Shown here one piece after another: positions 12,140-22,205 of a stretch of DNA of 64,000 bases (positions within the stretch are counted from its first letter, which is position 1; every line of letters begins with the position of its first letter). A program made the translations under genes and the position numbers. The DNA comes from Dipteronia dyeriana (taxonomy: Eukaryota; Streptophyta; Magnoliopsida; Sapindales; Sapindaceae). A model generated the notes under the pieces. It had not been told where the DNA came from. It did not search any database and worked only from the letters and a program-made list of their open reading frames with translations. The DNA lies in contig CM065297.1 in NCBI GenBank assembly GCA_032871835.1, forward strand, positions 31,753,598-31,817,597, in the 5' to 3' direction.

Positions 12140-12743
12140 ATGGTTTTGAAGGATGATGGTGAGATCGAATCTGAGGGTGAATCTTATGATGAGTCCATTC
12201 CACCTTTGGAGGATGCAAGTGATATTGAATTTTCGGTGGACGGAGAGCTTTTTGTGGCGAGAAGAGCTCTTAGTGCTCAAGCCAAGGAAGGTGATGAGGT
12301 ACAACATGAGAACATTTTTCATACCCGCTGCCATGTTAGTGATAAGGTATGTTGCATGATCATTGATGGGGGGGAGTTGTACTAATGTGGCTAGCACTAA
12401 TTTTGTGGAGAAATTGAATTTAAGCACTTTGAGGCATCCAAAACCATATAAGTTACAGTGGTTAAATGATAGTGGGGAAATCAAGGTGACTAAACAAGTG
12501 TTGGTGACATTTTCAATTGGAAAGTACAAAGATGAAGTCCTTTGTGATGTGGTACCAATGAATGCGAGCCATATCCTTTTGGGGAGACCATGGCAGTTCG
12601 ATAGGCATGTGATCCATGATGGGTATACTAATAGATACTCCTTTGTACTCAATAAAAAATCAATCACTCTTGTACCTTTAACCCCAAAACAAGTGTATGA
12701 AGATCCAGTAAGGTTAAGAAAAGAGAGAGATGTCAAAAAGTGA
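12140..12743 (+). pseudogene. Gypsy-C1 aspartic protease (frameshifted)
   Basis: A retropepsin-like domain downstream of gag. The catalytic box CMIIDGG is followed by an extra G in a run of seven G at about 12367-12373, so the frame changes exactly at the active site. It continues as CTNVASTNFVEKL in another frame (12363-12743). The C-terminal motif HILLGRPWQFD is present. The same region in Gypsy-C2 (43514-43981) reads through this point with DWG instead of DGG. No active enzyme is possible from this copy. Confidence 0.85.
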
Positions 12744-15095
12744 GAGTGAGAGTTCAAAAGAAAGAGAGAGAAGAAAAAGATTCTGAAATAGCAAAAAAAG
12801 AAAAAAAAGATGAAAAAGAAAAAAATGTTTTTGAGAAAAAGAGAGAGAGAAAACAAGTAAGCTTTTATGCAAGGGTGAGTGAGGTCAATAAGGCTCTATT
12901 TTCAAATCAGCCAATGATTGTACTTTTGTACAAAGAGGCTTGCTTTAGCACTAATGAACTTAACCCTTCCTTGCCTAGTGTTGTTGTTTCTCTATTGCAG
13001 GACTTTGATGAAGTGTTTCCCGAAAGAGATGCCTATTGGTTTACCACCAATAAGGGGGATTGAGCACCAAATTGACTTTGTACCTGAAGCACCCATCCCA
13101 AATAGACCAGCATATAAAAGTAATTCTGAGCAGACAAAGGAACTTCAAAGGCAGGTTAGTGAGCTCATGGAAAAGGGGTATGTACGTGAGAGCATGAGTC
13201 CTTGTGCGGTTCCCGTATTGCTTGTGCCAAAGAAGGATGGAACATGGAGGATGTGCATTGATTGTCGTGCCATCAACAATATCACTGTAAAGTATCGACA
13301 TCCTATTCCTAGATTAGATGATATGCTTGATGAATTACATGGTTTTATTGTTTTTACTAAAATTGATCTTAAATGTGTATATCATCAAATTAGGATGAAG
13401 GAAGGTGATGAGTGGAAAACTGCTTTCAAAACAAAATATAGATTATATGAGTGGTTAGTTATGCCTTTTGGATTAACTAATGCACCAAGTACTTTCATGA
13501 GATTAATGAACCATGTTTTACGTGCTTTTATTGGAAAGTTTGTGGTTGTTTATTTTGATGACATTCTGATTTATAACAAAAACTTGGATGAGCATGTTGA
13601 ACATTTAAAACTTGTTTTAGGTGTTTTAAGAACAGAAAAGTTGTTTGCTAATCTCAAAAAGTGCACCTTTTGCACCGATAAACTTGTATTTCTGGGTTTT
13701 TTTGTTAGTGCTAAGGGAATTGGGGTTGATGAAGAAAAGGTTAAGGCAATTAAAGAGTGGCCAAAACTTACCAATGTAGGACAAGTGAGAAGTTTTCATG
13801 GGTTGGCTAATTTTTATAGGAGGTTTGTGAAAGATTTTAGTAGTGTAGTTGCACCTTTCACCGAAGTTATCAAAAAGAATGTGGGTTTTAAGTGGGGTAA
13901 TGAACAAGAAAAGGCATTTAACTTGATTAAGGAAAAATTAACTAATGCACCTTTGCCTGCTTTGCCTGACTTTGCTAAAACTTTTGAGTTTGAGTGTGAT
14001 GCTTCAAGAATAGGTATTGGAGCTGTTCTAATGCAAGAAGATTGTCCCATTGCATATTTTAGTGAGAAGATAAGTGGAGCAGCCTTGAATTATCCTACCT
14101 ATGACAAGGAGATGTACGCTTTGATTAGAGCATTGGAAACTTGGCAACACTACCTTTGGCCAAAAGAATTTGTGATTCACACGGATCATGAGTCCTTGAA
14201 GCATATAATGGGGCAACACAAGCTAAATAAGCGGCATGCCAAGTGGGTAGAGTTCATTGAAATATTTCCATATGTGATCAAGTACAAAAAGGGTAAGGAA
14301 AACATGGTCGATGATGCTCTGTCAAGAAGGTACGTTCTACTTTCTACTTTGGATGCTAAATTGTTTGGTTTTGAATACATTAAACAATTGTATGTGGAAG
14401 ATTCTGATTTTGGCAATGTGTTCAATGCATGTGAAAAGGCTACATCCGGTAAATTCTATAGGCATGATGGATTTTTGTTTAAAGAAACTAAATTATGTGT
14501 GCCTAAGAGTTCTTTGCGTGAATTGCTTGTTAGAGAAGCTCATGGAGGAGGTTTGATGGGGCATTTTGGTATAGCTAAGACGCTAGATACTTTGCATGAA
14601 CATTTTTTTTGGCCTCATATGAAACGTGATGTAGAAAGAATCTATGAGAAATGCATTACTTGTAGACAAGCCAAGTCTAGGATTAAGCCTCATGGATTGT
14701 ATACTCCTTTGCCTATACCTAGTGGACCTTGGATTGATATTTCTATTGATTTTGTGTTGGGTTTGCCTAAGTCAAAAAGGGGTAGGGACTCTATATATGT
14801 GGTTGTCGATAGGTTTTCTAAAATGGCACATTTCATTCCTTGTCATAAAACCGATGATGCATCACATACTGCTGATTTGTTTTTCAAAGAAATTGTGAGA
14901 TTGCATGGCATGCCTAAGACCATTGTTTCGGATAGAGATGCTAAGTTCTTAAGCTACTTTTGGAAGACTTTATGGGGTAAGTTAGGCACTAAACTTTTAT
15001 TTTCTACTACTTGTCATCCACAAACTGATGGTCAAACTGAAGTAGTTAATAGGAATTTATCTACCTTGTTGCGTGCTATAATACAAAAGACTTGA
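12740..15095 (+). pseudogene. Gypsy-C1 reverse transcriptase, RNase H, integrase core
   Basis: This starts with a very Lys/Glu-rich linker (12740-12860) and the RT approach ([15 protein letters not shown]). One frameshift near 13020 moves the frame to that of the 725-codon ORF ending at 15095. RT motifs include [31 protein letters not shown] and the catalytic YFDD at 13551-13562. RNase H has FECDAS and HTDHESL. Integrase has the HHCC zinc region (about 14535-14670), the first aspartate in DISIDFVLG, the second in VSDRDAKF and [10 protein letters not shown] with the third acid. The frame breaks at 15095 through a lost base and a TGG-to-TGA change. This is the best preserved pol in the window. 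Confidence 0.93.
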
Positions 15096-15815
15096 AAACA
15101 TGAGAGGATTGTCTACCGCATGTAGAGTTTGCTTATAATAGGAGCTTGCATTCTGCAACTCATTTTTTGCCTTTTGAAATTGTGTATGGTTTTAACCCAT
15201 TGACTCCTTTGGATTTAATTCCTTTACCAGTGAATGAGCATGTTAACTCAGATGGAAAGAAAAAGACAGATTTTGTTAAGCAAATCCATGAAAAGACTCG
15301 GCAAAACGTAGAGAGACGAACTGAGAAATAAGCCAATCAAGCAAATAAAGGGCGTAAAAAGGTTGTGTTTGAGCCCTGTGATTGGGTGTGGTTGCATATG
15401 AGGAAGGAACGATTCCCAGCCCAGCGGAGTTCTAAACTACTTCCAAGGGGAGATGGCCCATTTCAAGTGATTGAAAGAATCAATGACAACTCATACAAGT
15501 TGGATCTTCCAGGTGAGTACAATGTTAGTGCAAGCTTCAATGTTTCTGATTTGTCTCCTTTTGATGTAGGTGACGATTTTAGGACAAATCCTTTTCAAGA
15601 GGGAGGGAATGATGAGAACTAGACGGCTACATCAAATGATCCATTGCATATTCCGGTTGGGCCAATAACAATGGCAAGAGCTAAGAGATTCAAAGAAGCA
15701 CTAAATGGCCTAATTCAAGACACTTGGGCTGATTTTGAATTGTTGAAGTCTAAGATAAGCCCACATAAAGACCAAGGCATAATTAATGTCATCAAGGCAA
15801 TTGATTGGGCCGAAT
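15096..15815 (+). pseudogene. Gypsy-C1 integrase C-terminus and LTR-embedded pol tail
   Basis: Open pieces at 15146-15331 and 15365-15622 carry the integrase C-terminal region ([39 protein letters not shown]). No classical chromodomain is obvious. The stop at 15620-15622 lies 10 bases inside the 3' LTR. It looks like AAG-to-TAG, because the other LTR copies read AAC AAG here. Beyond it the same frame continues (NDPLHIPVGPITMARAKRF) to IDWAE at about 15815. So the ancestral protein ended some 68 residues inside the LTR. Confidence 0.85.
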
Positions 15816-16001
15816 AAGGAAGACTTGGGTGTGTGGCACAAGCTAGGAGAAGTGTCAACTTTGGCCGATTTATTCCCTTTGAATTTCCAAAGAATAATAG
15901 TTGATTTGTTTCCCAAATTAAGGGGCTGATTCGTTTCCAGATTCGTTTCCAGATTTTGCTTTCCAATTAGAGAACAAGTCAATAGTTTCTCGAATTAGTT
16001 T
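15610..16001 (+). repeat. Gypsy-C1 3' LTR, 5' half only
   Basis: Begins TGATGAGAACTAG right after a purine-rich tract (agagggagggaa). It follows the solo LTR sequence to cgaattagtt, then abruptly becomes Copia-5 sequence. A short direct repeat of gattcgtttcca is present near 15930-15950. The promoter half is missing. Confidence 0.9.
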
Positions 16002-16890
16002 AGAGACTTTTATCAACACTCTTTCTTTTTTCATCTTTGTCAAGTTTTAGAATAGTACTCATAGGTGTTTCATAATCTTTACTATTTTCAATCCCAAACT
16101 TCTTAACAAGATTTCTAGCATATTTGGATTGTATCAACATAATGCCATCACTATATTGTTTCACTTGCATACCAAGAAAGTAATTAAGCTCACCAACCAT
16201 ACCCATTTCAAATTCACTTGACATGTCACTAACAAACTCATCAACCTTGGTTTTACATATAGAGCACAAAACAATGTCATCAACATATATTTAAGCAACA
16301 AAAATGTCATTATCATGATGCTTGACAAACAAAGTTCCATCAATACCACCTCTTATATAGTTTTTCGCAACAAGATATTGAGACAACCTATCATACCATG
16401 CTCTAAGAGCTTGCTTAAGGCCATAGAGAGCCTTTTTCAACTTATACATGTGATTTGGAGAGTGTGGGTCTACAAAACCCTTAGATTGTTCAACATACAC
16501 TTCTTCTTGACGGTATCCATTAAGAAAAGGACTTTTGAGATCCATTTGAAACAATTTAAATTTGTTAAGACATGCAATGGACAACAAAAGCCTAATGAAC
16601 TCAAGATGTGCAGCAGGTGCAAATGTCTCATTAAAATCTACACCCTCAACTTGAGTATAACCTTAAGCCACTAGTCTAGTTTTATTTCTCTCAATCTTAC
16701 CACTCTCATTGATCTTATTCCTAAACACCCATTTTGTGCCAATCACATTAATGTTTTTTGGCCTAAGAATTAAGGACCACACTTCATTCATCTCAAATTT
16801 ATTTAATTCTTCTTGTACAACCCCAACCCAAAACTCATCATCTATATCCTCATTAATGATCTTGGATTCAATTTGAGATGTGTAGCAAGC
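16001..16890 (-). pseudogene. Copia-5 reverse transcriptase, 3'-truncated
   Basis: RT domain on the minus strand in several frames: LNKFKLFQMDLKSPFLNG, YGLKQALRAWYDRL and the catalytic YVDD at 16276-16287. It continues to GELNYFLGMQVKQ and ends at SVDKSL, where related Copia-4 continues YRGMIGSLLYL. Truncation is at the junction with the Gypsy-C1 LTR. Stops lie around 16288 and 16590. Confidence 0.88.
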
Positions 16891-17562
16891 TTAGGAAATT
16901 TGGTTAGCTAGTTGCCTTCTAGTTCTAACATCTTCATTCAAATCACTTATGATGTCTTCTTGATATTGCATGTTTCTAAGTCTAGAGTTAGAGTTCTCGA
17001 CATTTTGTTCATTTTGTAGACTATCAAGAATATCATTTTCTAACCTTTGACTTACTTCTTCAATCCCATTACCATTTTCACCATTTTGACTAGAATCACT
17101 TTGAGAATCCTTACTAGACTCATAACTAGTCACATCAAAATGTGTCTTAGTGTCATTCAAAAGGTTTTCTTTAGGTTCATTAACACTTTTATCATCACAT
17201 AAATTTAGCATGCTAAAGTCATCTATCTTAACATTGATAGACTCCATAATAGTCTTAGTATTCAAGTTGAAAACTCTATAAGCATGACTATTAGTAGCAT
17301 ACACAAGAAAAAGACCATAATCACTTTTAGCATCAAACATTCTTAAGCGATCTCTATAATTCAAAATGAAACACTTACTTCCAAAAGTATGAAAGTAACT
17401 CACATTTGGCTTTTCGCCTTTCCAAAGCTCATAGGAAGATTGTTTTGTGTCGGGCCATCTAAAAACTCTATTGGAGACATAGCAAGTGCTATTGACCGCT
17501 TTGGCCCAAAGATTCATAGGGACTTTCTTTCTATTGAGCCTAGCCATCTCTTGCAAGACACA
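16891..17562 (-). pseudogene. Copia-5 integrase C-terminal part
   Basis: A 221-codon open stretch from LQEMARLNRKKVP through [12 protein letters not shown] to the linker before RT. This is the part of copia integrase after the catalytic core. The core itself (two aspartates and a glutamate) is missing, because the sequence changes at 17563 to a Copia-4-type LTR start. The fragment cannot be catalytic. Confidence 0.85.
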
Positions 17563-17940
17563 TGTAAAGTCCTCATTTATTGACTGGCTTATTTCGTGAA
17601 CAAACCTTATGTTAGGGTTTTGATGTAAAGATAACTTAGGCTCTTAAGACCTCAAGAGAAGAAGCACCAAAGGTAAATTTCTATATGCTTGCTTCCTTTG
17701 AAAAGATAGTTGCACACACTCATAAACTCATGCATAATTCTTATATGTATATGTTGTGTGTTTATATTTGTGTGCATTCATGTTTTAATGACTCTTCTTG
17801 ATTGATTGCATTTTATGAGTGAAATACCATGTCATGTTAGGCATTATGATGCATTCTCTTCACCTTTTTCTCTTGCAAAATTTGTGTGTGTGTGTGTGTG
17901 AAGGAAGTGTGCAGTGCGCTGGTTATAACCCTAGACATAT
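17563..17940 (+). repeat. Copia-4-type LTR fragment inside Copia-5
   Basis: Starts TGTAAAGTCCTCATT, the exact start of the Copia-4 LTR (20508), and follows it with many differences (cctcaagagaagaagcacc, tagttgcacacactcat) to gtgcgctggt near 17930. The remaining LTR length is absent. A TG run lies at about 17885-17902. The right limit is uncertain (17930-18010), and I found no target-site duplication, so this is a truncated or rearranged LTR. Confidence 0.75.
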
Positions 17941-17999
17941 GTGACTTTGGAAGTGTCTTCCACCCAAGTCGCATTGCAAGTTGCTTTTAGACACCCTAA

Positions 18000-18822
18000 A
18001 CAAACAGGTACAAATTTGATAAGGTTACCTTTAGCTTGAGCATTTGAAGTATTATACCTTCCTTTAACGTTATCTTCTTAATGTGATTTCCTTAATGCTT
18101 TGCCTTTTGCATTTGAATATGAGAGTTACCGCCTTTGATCTTATTGAGATTTTCCTTTGATATTCCTTATTGATGTTAAGGCACCTCCGGTGTCATTCAT
18201 CGTTTTACCGTTAGAGAGAGTACCTACACAAACTTTACCACTAGCTTTGACAAAAGTAGAATTGTTAGATGAAGGTGTAACCTTTTCATTTAAATAACCT
18301 AATCCTCTTTTATCACTAGGAAGCTTGCTAATCTTGATGAGATTTTCTACTTTACTAGCACTAGATGACATCTTACTTATCATCTTATTGAACTCATCAA
18401 GCTTGTCACTAAGCATATTCTCTTAACTTTCATACTTACTAATTTTGACTCTTATCTCATATTCAAGTCTCTTAGCACTATCAAGAGAATCATCTCTTAA
18501 TTCAATATCATGTTTTAAAATTCGTAGTCTTTCATTACTCTCTTTCAAATTATTTTCTAGACTAAGAATTTTGTCTTTAAGCTCTTTGTTTTCTTTTAAG
18601 CAAAGTTCATGAATTTCTTCCAGCTTCTTTTTAAAAAAACTATTCATTCTAAAGATTCTTTCATTCTCTTGAACAAGATCTTTCATCTTTTGATCGTCTA
18701 GAAAAATAGGCTTATTTTCAACACCAGAAGTCATAAAGGAGAAGACTTCCTTAACCATGATTAATCCACAAACAAACACAAACACTATAAAGAGATCTAT
18801 CTAATTACATCTAGACACCCAC
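18000..18822 (-). pseudogene. Copia-5 gag remnant with coiled coil
   Basis: Two minus-strand open pieces: 18423-18785, a Lys/Glu/Leu-rich heptad stretch (LENNLKESNERLRILK), and 18141-18416 (LDEFNKMISKM, then LPSDKRGLGYL). Copia-4 and Copia-3 have the same coiled coil in the C-terminal gag extension; for example, Copia-4 has RPSDKKGLGF at the matching place. The capsid-like N-terminus is missing just after the primer site. In the family this extension probably mediates protein assembly; that is inference. Confidence 0.75.
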
Positions 18823-18834
18823 TATGATACCAAT

Positions 18835-19173
18835 TGAAAATTTCCTTAATCAATTACAGTGTCAAATATAACTAGAGGGGAGGGTGAATAGGTACAAGCA
18901 AAAAAATCTTGCAATTTCTTTTTCTCCATAAGAAATTCAATCACAGAAAGAAATTTTAATAAGAAGATTGATTCAACAAAAGAATATGATATCAATTAAG
19001 CAATAGATGAAACAACACAAGTTAAAGTAAACAAAGAAAATAAAATGCTAAAATCAACACATAGATTTTTACATGGTAAAACCTTAAAAGTGAGGAAACA
19101 TCCACGAGTTGATACCACAACCACCAGCAAGACAACTTCCACAAAATTTATAAATCCCGATTTGCACTCAAGA
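18835..19173 (-). repeat. Copia-5 5' LTR, part left of the Gypsy-A insertion
   Basis: Begins with TG next to a primer site reading ATTGGTATCATAGTGG on the minus strand. It contains the ctagaggggagggtgaatagg word common to the SIRE-like LTRs here. It ends at caaga (19169-19173), the expected duplicated target of Gypsy-A; the other half of this LTR would lie right of the window. Confidence 0.75.
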
Positions 19174-20507
19174 TGAAAACAATATGGTAGCAAGTAAGGG
19201 TATCGTCCACAGAGATCGTTTTATGCTTAAATGATCAAATTTACTCTACTCTAATATGCAATGAAAAGTACTAATATGCAATGAAAAGTAAATTGTAATG
19301 GTTGTTAAATGAAATTAACTACAAGCAACTAAGCCTAGCTACTCTAATTGCAACAAGTTAGTGATGAAAGATATAAATGTGATGGTATAGGGAATGATGC
19401 AATCACAATATAAATTATGGGAATCCATTATTTCAATGTTACGCAATTGATTAATGAAGGTCAATTTATCCATTAGAGTGGTTTGGAGTCAACGGTGCTC
19501 ACTCACGGCTACTAGGCCAAATTTGGAGACTCGAAGACTCTATCCACATCAACTCTCTATTGTTCAACTAGAAGGTTGGCTTTTAAGAGAGTCACTCTTG
19601 AGACTTAGATAAATTCTATGGTAAGGAATGGCTTGGAAGGGCATATTCACAATCCAATCTCTACCATTGAGACCTAAATGTGTAGGAAGGGCATATTCAG
19701 TACACATCCAATTCATTCAACTTAGCTAGTTTAGGCACCTTAGAAGTGATTTTCTATTTGGCTTGAGGGAAGGCATATCTACTCGATCCAAATAGATGTG
19801 TATATCAATATTAAAAACTCCAAAGATTTTGATAATCAAAGAGTTTAACATATGGCATATCTACTTAATTATAGGACAATTAAATAACAATTAATGCATT
19901 GAATGAAAATCACTAATCAAATCATACAAATATAAGGGTTAACCCACAATCTATGTGTTCTTACATCATCCCCAAATGGGTCTAACTACTCATGTCTATT
20001 ACAAGAATGAAACAAGGAGAAGAGAATAGAAGTAAACCCATAGATGATTCCACATTCTTGAACCTCCCGATATGGATGTTGTGTAAATTGAGTGGGTTTT
20101 AATGAGAAATGAATTCCTAGATCTATAGAGAAAATAGTTATGAATTATGAGTGTGGCACAAATGCCCTGGTGGTGTGCGGTTTTGGAACCCCGCAGGACT
20201 CGCATACTGAATTGACACTTCGATTTCTAGCTCCACGATTCAGTGAAATGCGTGAACAAATGTGCAGTTTGGGACCCATGCATTGACCTGATGTTCTGTT
20301 TTTCATCTCCTGGCTTTTAAACGATGCGTGGACAAATATGCCACGGTGCGTGGGAAGAGGACCCACGTATTAACCTGCTTTCTTCTTTCTTCAAAGTGCG
20401 GGGTTGATGTGCTGGTGATGACTCGTGCAGGACCAGTGTAATGTCTTGAAATCTTACTCCATTCTTGCCCTTTTTTTTAGCATAAATCCACATATTCCGT
20501 TCGATTG
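19174..20507 (-). repeat. Gypsy-A 3' LTR, left part
   Basis: This is the larger part of the LTR, split by Copia-4. Its left end is TG, and on the minus strand it ends TTTTCA. It holds a 20-bp tandem pair (19251-19270, 19271-19290), a GC-richer block of repeated words (cacgcatcg, gggacccatgcattg) at about 20160-20440, and no gene. The total LTR with 37277-37400 is about 1.46 kb. Confidence 0.85.
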
Positions 20508-22081
20508 TGTAAAGTCCTCATTTGTTGATTGGCTTATTTCGTGAAGAAATCACATTTTTGGGGTATTATGTAAGGGTAGCTTAGGCTCTCAAGACCTCAA
20601 GAGGAGAAGCACCGAAGGTAAAATTCTTGTCCTTACTTACTTTGAAGAGATAGTTGCACACACTCACAAATTCATGCATAACTTTAATTCTTATATGTTG
20701 TGTGTTTACTTGTGTGCATTTTGGTTTAAATGACTCTTGTTGATTTATTTGCATCTTGGAATTAAATGTTTTATGTCATGTTTGGCAATAGAATAGGATG
20801 CATTTTTCATCACTCTTGAACTTATTGATTGTGTGTGTTTGAGTGTTGAAAATAGGCATTGCGCTGGCAATGCGCTACTCGACCAGCGCACCTCACCAAC
20901 GCAACATTCCAGTGGATTGTCGCATGTGTTGCGCTGCTACACCTGTGCAAAGATGCAGAAATGGGCAGTGTGCTGGTGGTACGTTACACGACTAGCGCAG
21001 CCTCACCAGCGCAACATTCCAGTGGATCGTCGCATGTGTTGCGCCACTGAGCTGCACCAGTCGACCAACGCCTATTGAAAAAATTAGGTTGTGAGCTACT
21101 CGACCAGCGCACACAGAGGAAGCTGGAACGTTTTTTCCAAAATGACCTCACTTTGTTTGGATCTCATATATATAACTCTTTGGTTTAAGGTCGTGTATGA
21201 GTTCATAACATCACATATTTTCCTTAGAACACATTTCAAATGAAAAATTCTTCCAAGAACTCATCTTTAAACACTCAAAGCATTCCATATGCATAAAAAC
21301 TTCATCTTGCATCATCTAAGTTCATTTAGAGTACATCAATGGATAGGTTTGCTTCATTCCATCTTGTTTGGTAAGTTCTTCACTATCTTCTTACAAGTTA
21401 AGTGTTTTACTTGTTAAGCCATCTCTTTAATTATTTGTATGCTCTTAGAACATATTCTAGATACAAATTAGAGATTGTTATGATGACATGATTGAGTGTT
21501 GTATTGTGATAGCTTCATAGGATTGTTTGATCTATGTTTAGCTAAGCTTTTTGAACATGTCATTTAGCTCATGATATCTAGGATTGCATTAATTGTCACC
21601 TCATTATCCTAGATAAGCATATAGGGTTTCCTAGCCTTGTTTGTTCATTGAATATCATCATATATTCACATAGAACATTTTATCTCTTCATTGAGAAGTA
21701 AGACTTGTGTTGCTTCCGGGAGTAGGTAGCTTAAATCGCAAGCAAGATTGACTAGGTTCACTTATACCGGGATTAGGTAGTGGTGGTGAATTTAAACCGG
21801 GATTAGGTTGTAATTTTCTTGCCATTAGTGGATTCAAGGTTCTAGTGTGCTGCACTCATCAGCCCGTGGTTTTTCCCATTTGGAGGGTTTCCACGTATAT
21901 CTCAAGTGTCTTTAATAGTTTCGCAAATCTTTACACATGTGATTTTGTTATAATTAGCTAGGGGCATTTTTATCAACTTGACCTTTAACGAAAATTGGGT
22001 AAATTTGTTTAAAATCTATTCATCCCCCCCCCCCCCCCCCCCTCTAGATTAATATTATACACACCATAATATTGGTTTTTA
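20508..22081 (+). repeat. Copia-4 5' LTR
   Basis: 1574 bp from TGTAAAGTCC to the primer site; the last base pair is TA where the 3' LTR has CA. It contains a GC-rich repeated block (about 20850-21110) and a run of 19 C (22024-22042), where the 3' LTR has six C. No gene. Confidence 0.93.
20850..21110. repeat. GC-rich tandem block in the Copia-4 LTR
   Basis: Two imperfect units of about 110 bases share gcgctgg, cgcaacattccagtgga and cgtcgcatgtgttgcgc words. A partial third copy (gctactcgaccagcgcac) follows. The same block is in the 3' LTR at about 36010-36270. It stands out from the AT-rich surroundings. Confidence 0.8.
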
Positions 22082-22093
22082 TTGGTATCAGAT
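22082..22093 (+). other. Copia-4 primer-binding site
   Basis: ttggtatcagat directly follows the LTR and matches the initiator-Met tRNA complement in its first ten positions. Confidence 0.9.
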
Positions 22094-22205
22094 GAGGTTC
22101 CTAGACATACATAGGTGATCCTTGCTCATTTTGGTGTGTGTTGCATTTTGTGTGTGTATTGATCATTCATACACTTGCATTCATATCATTCATTCATTAA
22201 ACACA

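Larger units (their letters stand above)
10992..16001 (+). mobile_element. Gypsy-C1: Ty3/gypsy chromovirus-type (CRM-like), truncated
   Basis: Plus-strand element in the order LTR, gag, protease, RT, RNase H, integrase, LTR. The 5' LTR loses its 3' end at about 11648. The following primer site and gag N-terminus are missing, so one deletion removed all three. The 3' LTR stops at about 16001, where it joins Copia-5. Two features suggest the CRM clade: an LTR starting TGATGA, and a pol frame that continues into the 3' LTR. Both are known for CRM elements; a tree would be needed to confirm it. Several stops and frameshifts show it is inactive. Confidence 0.9.
16001..19173 (-). mobile_element. 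Copia-5: SIRE-like copia remnant
   Basis: Minus-strand fragment: partial 5' LTR (18835-19173), primer site (18823-18834), gag pieces, integrase, and RT cut off at 16001 before RNase H and the 3' LTR. The region expected to hold gag knuckle, protease and integrase N-terminus is replaced by a plus-strand LTR fragment at 17563. On the right, the LTR is interrupted by Gypsy-A, which inserted into it. SIRE-like assignment rests on the extended coiled-coil gag and the pol motifs shared with Copia-4. Confidence 0.85.

Noticed and set aside
12047..12856. 269-codon minus-strand ORF
   Set aside because: It is antisense to the Gypsy-C1 gag end and protease, and its Phe/Leu/Ser richness simply mirrors the Lys/Glu-rich linker on the coding strand.
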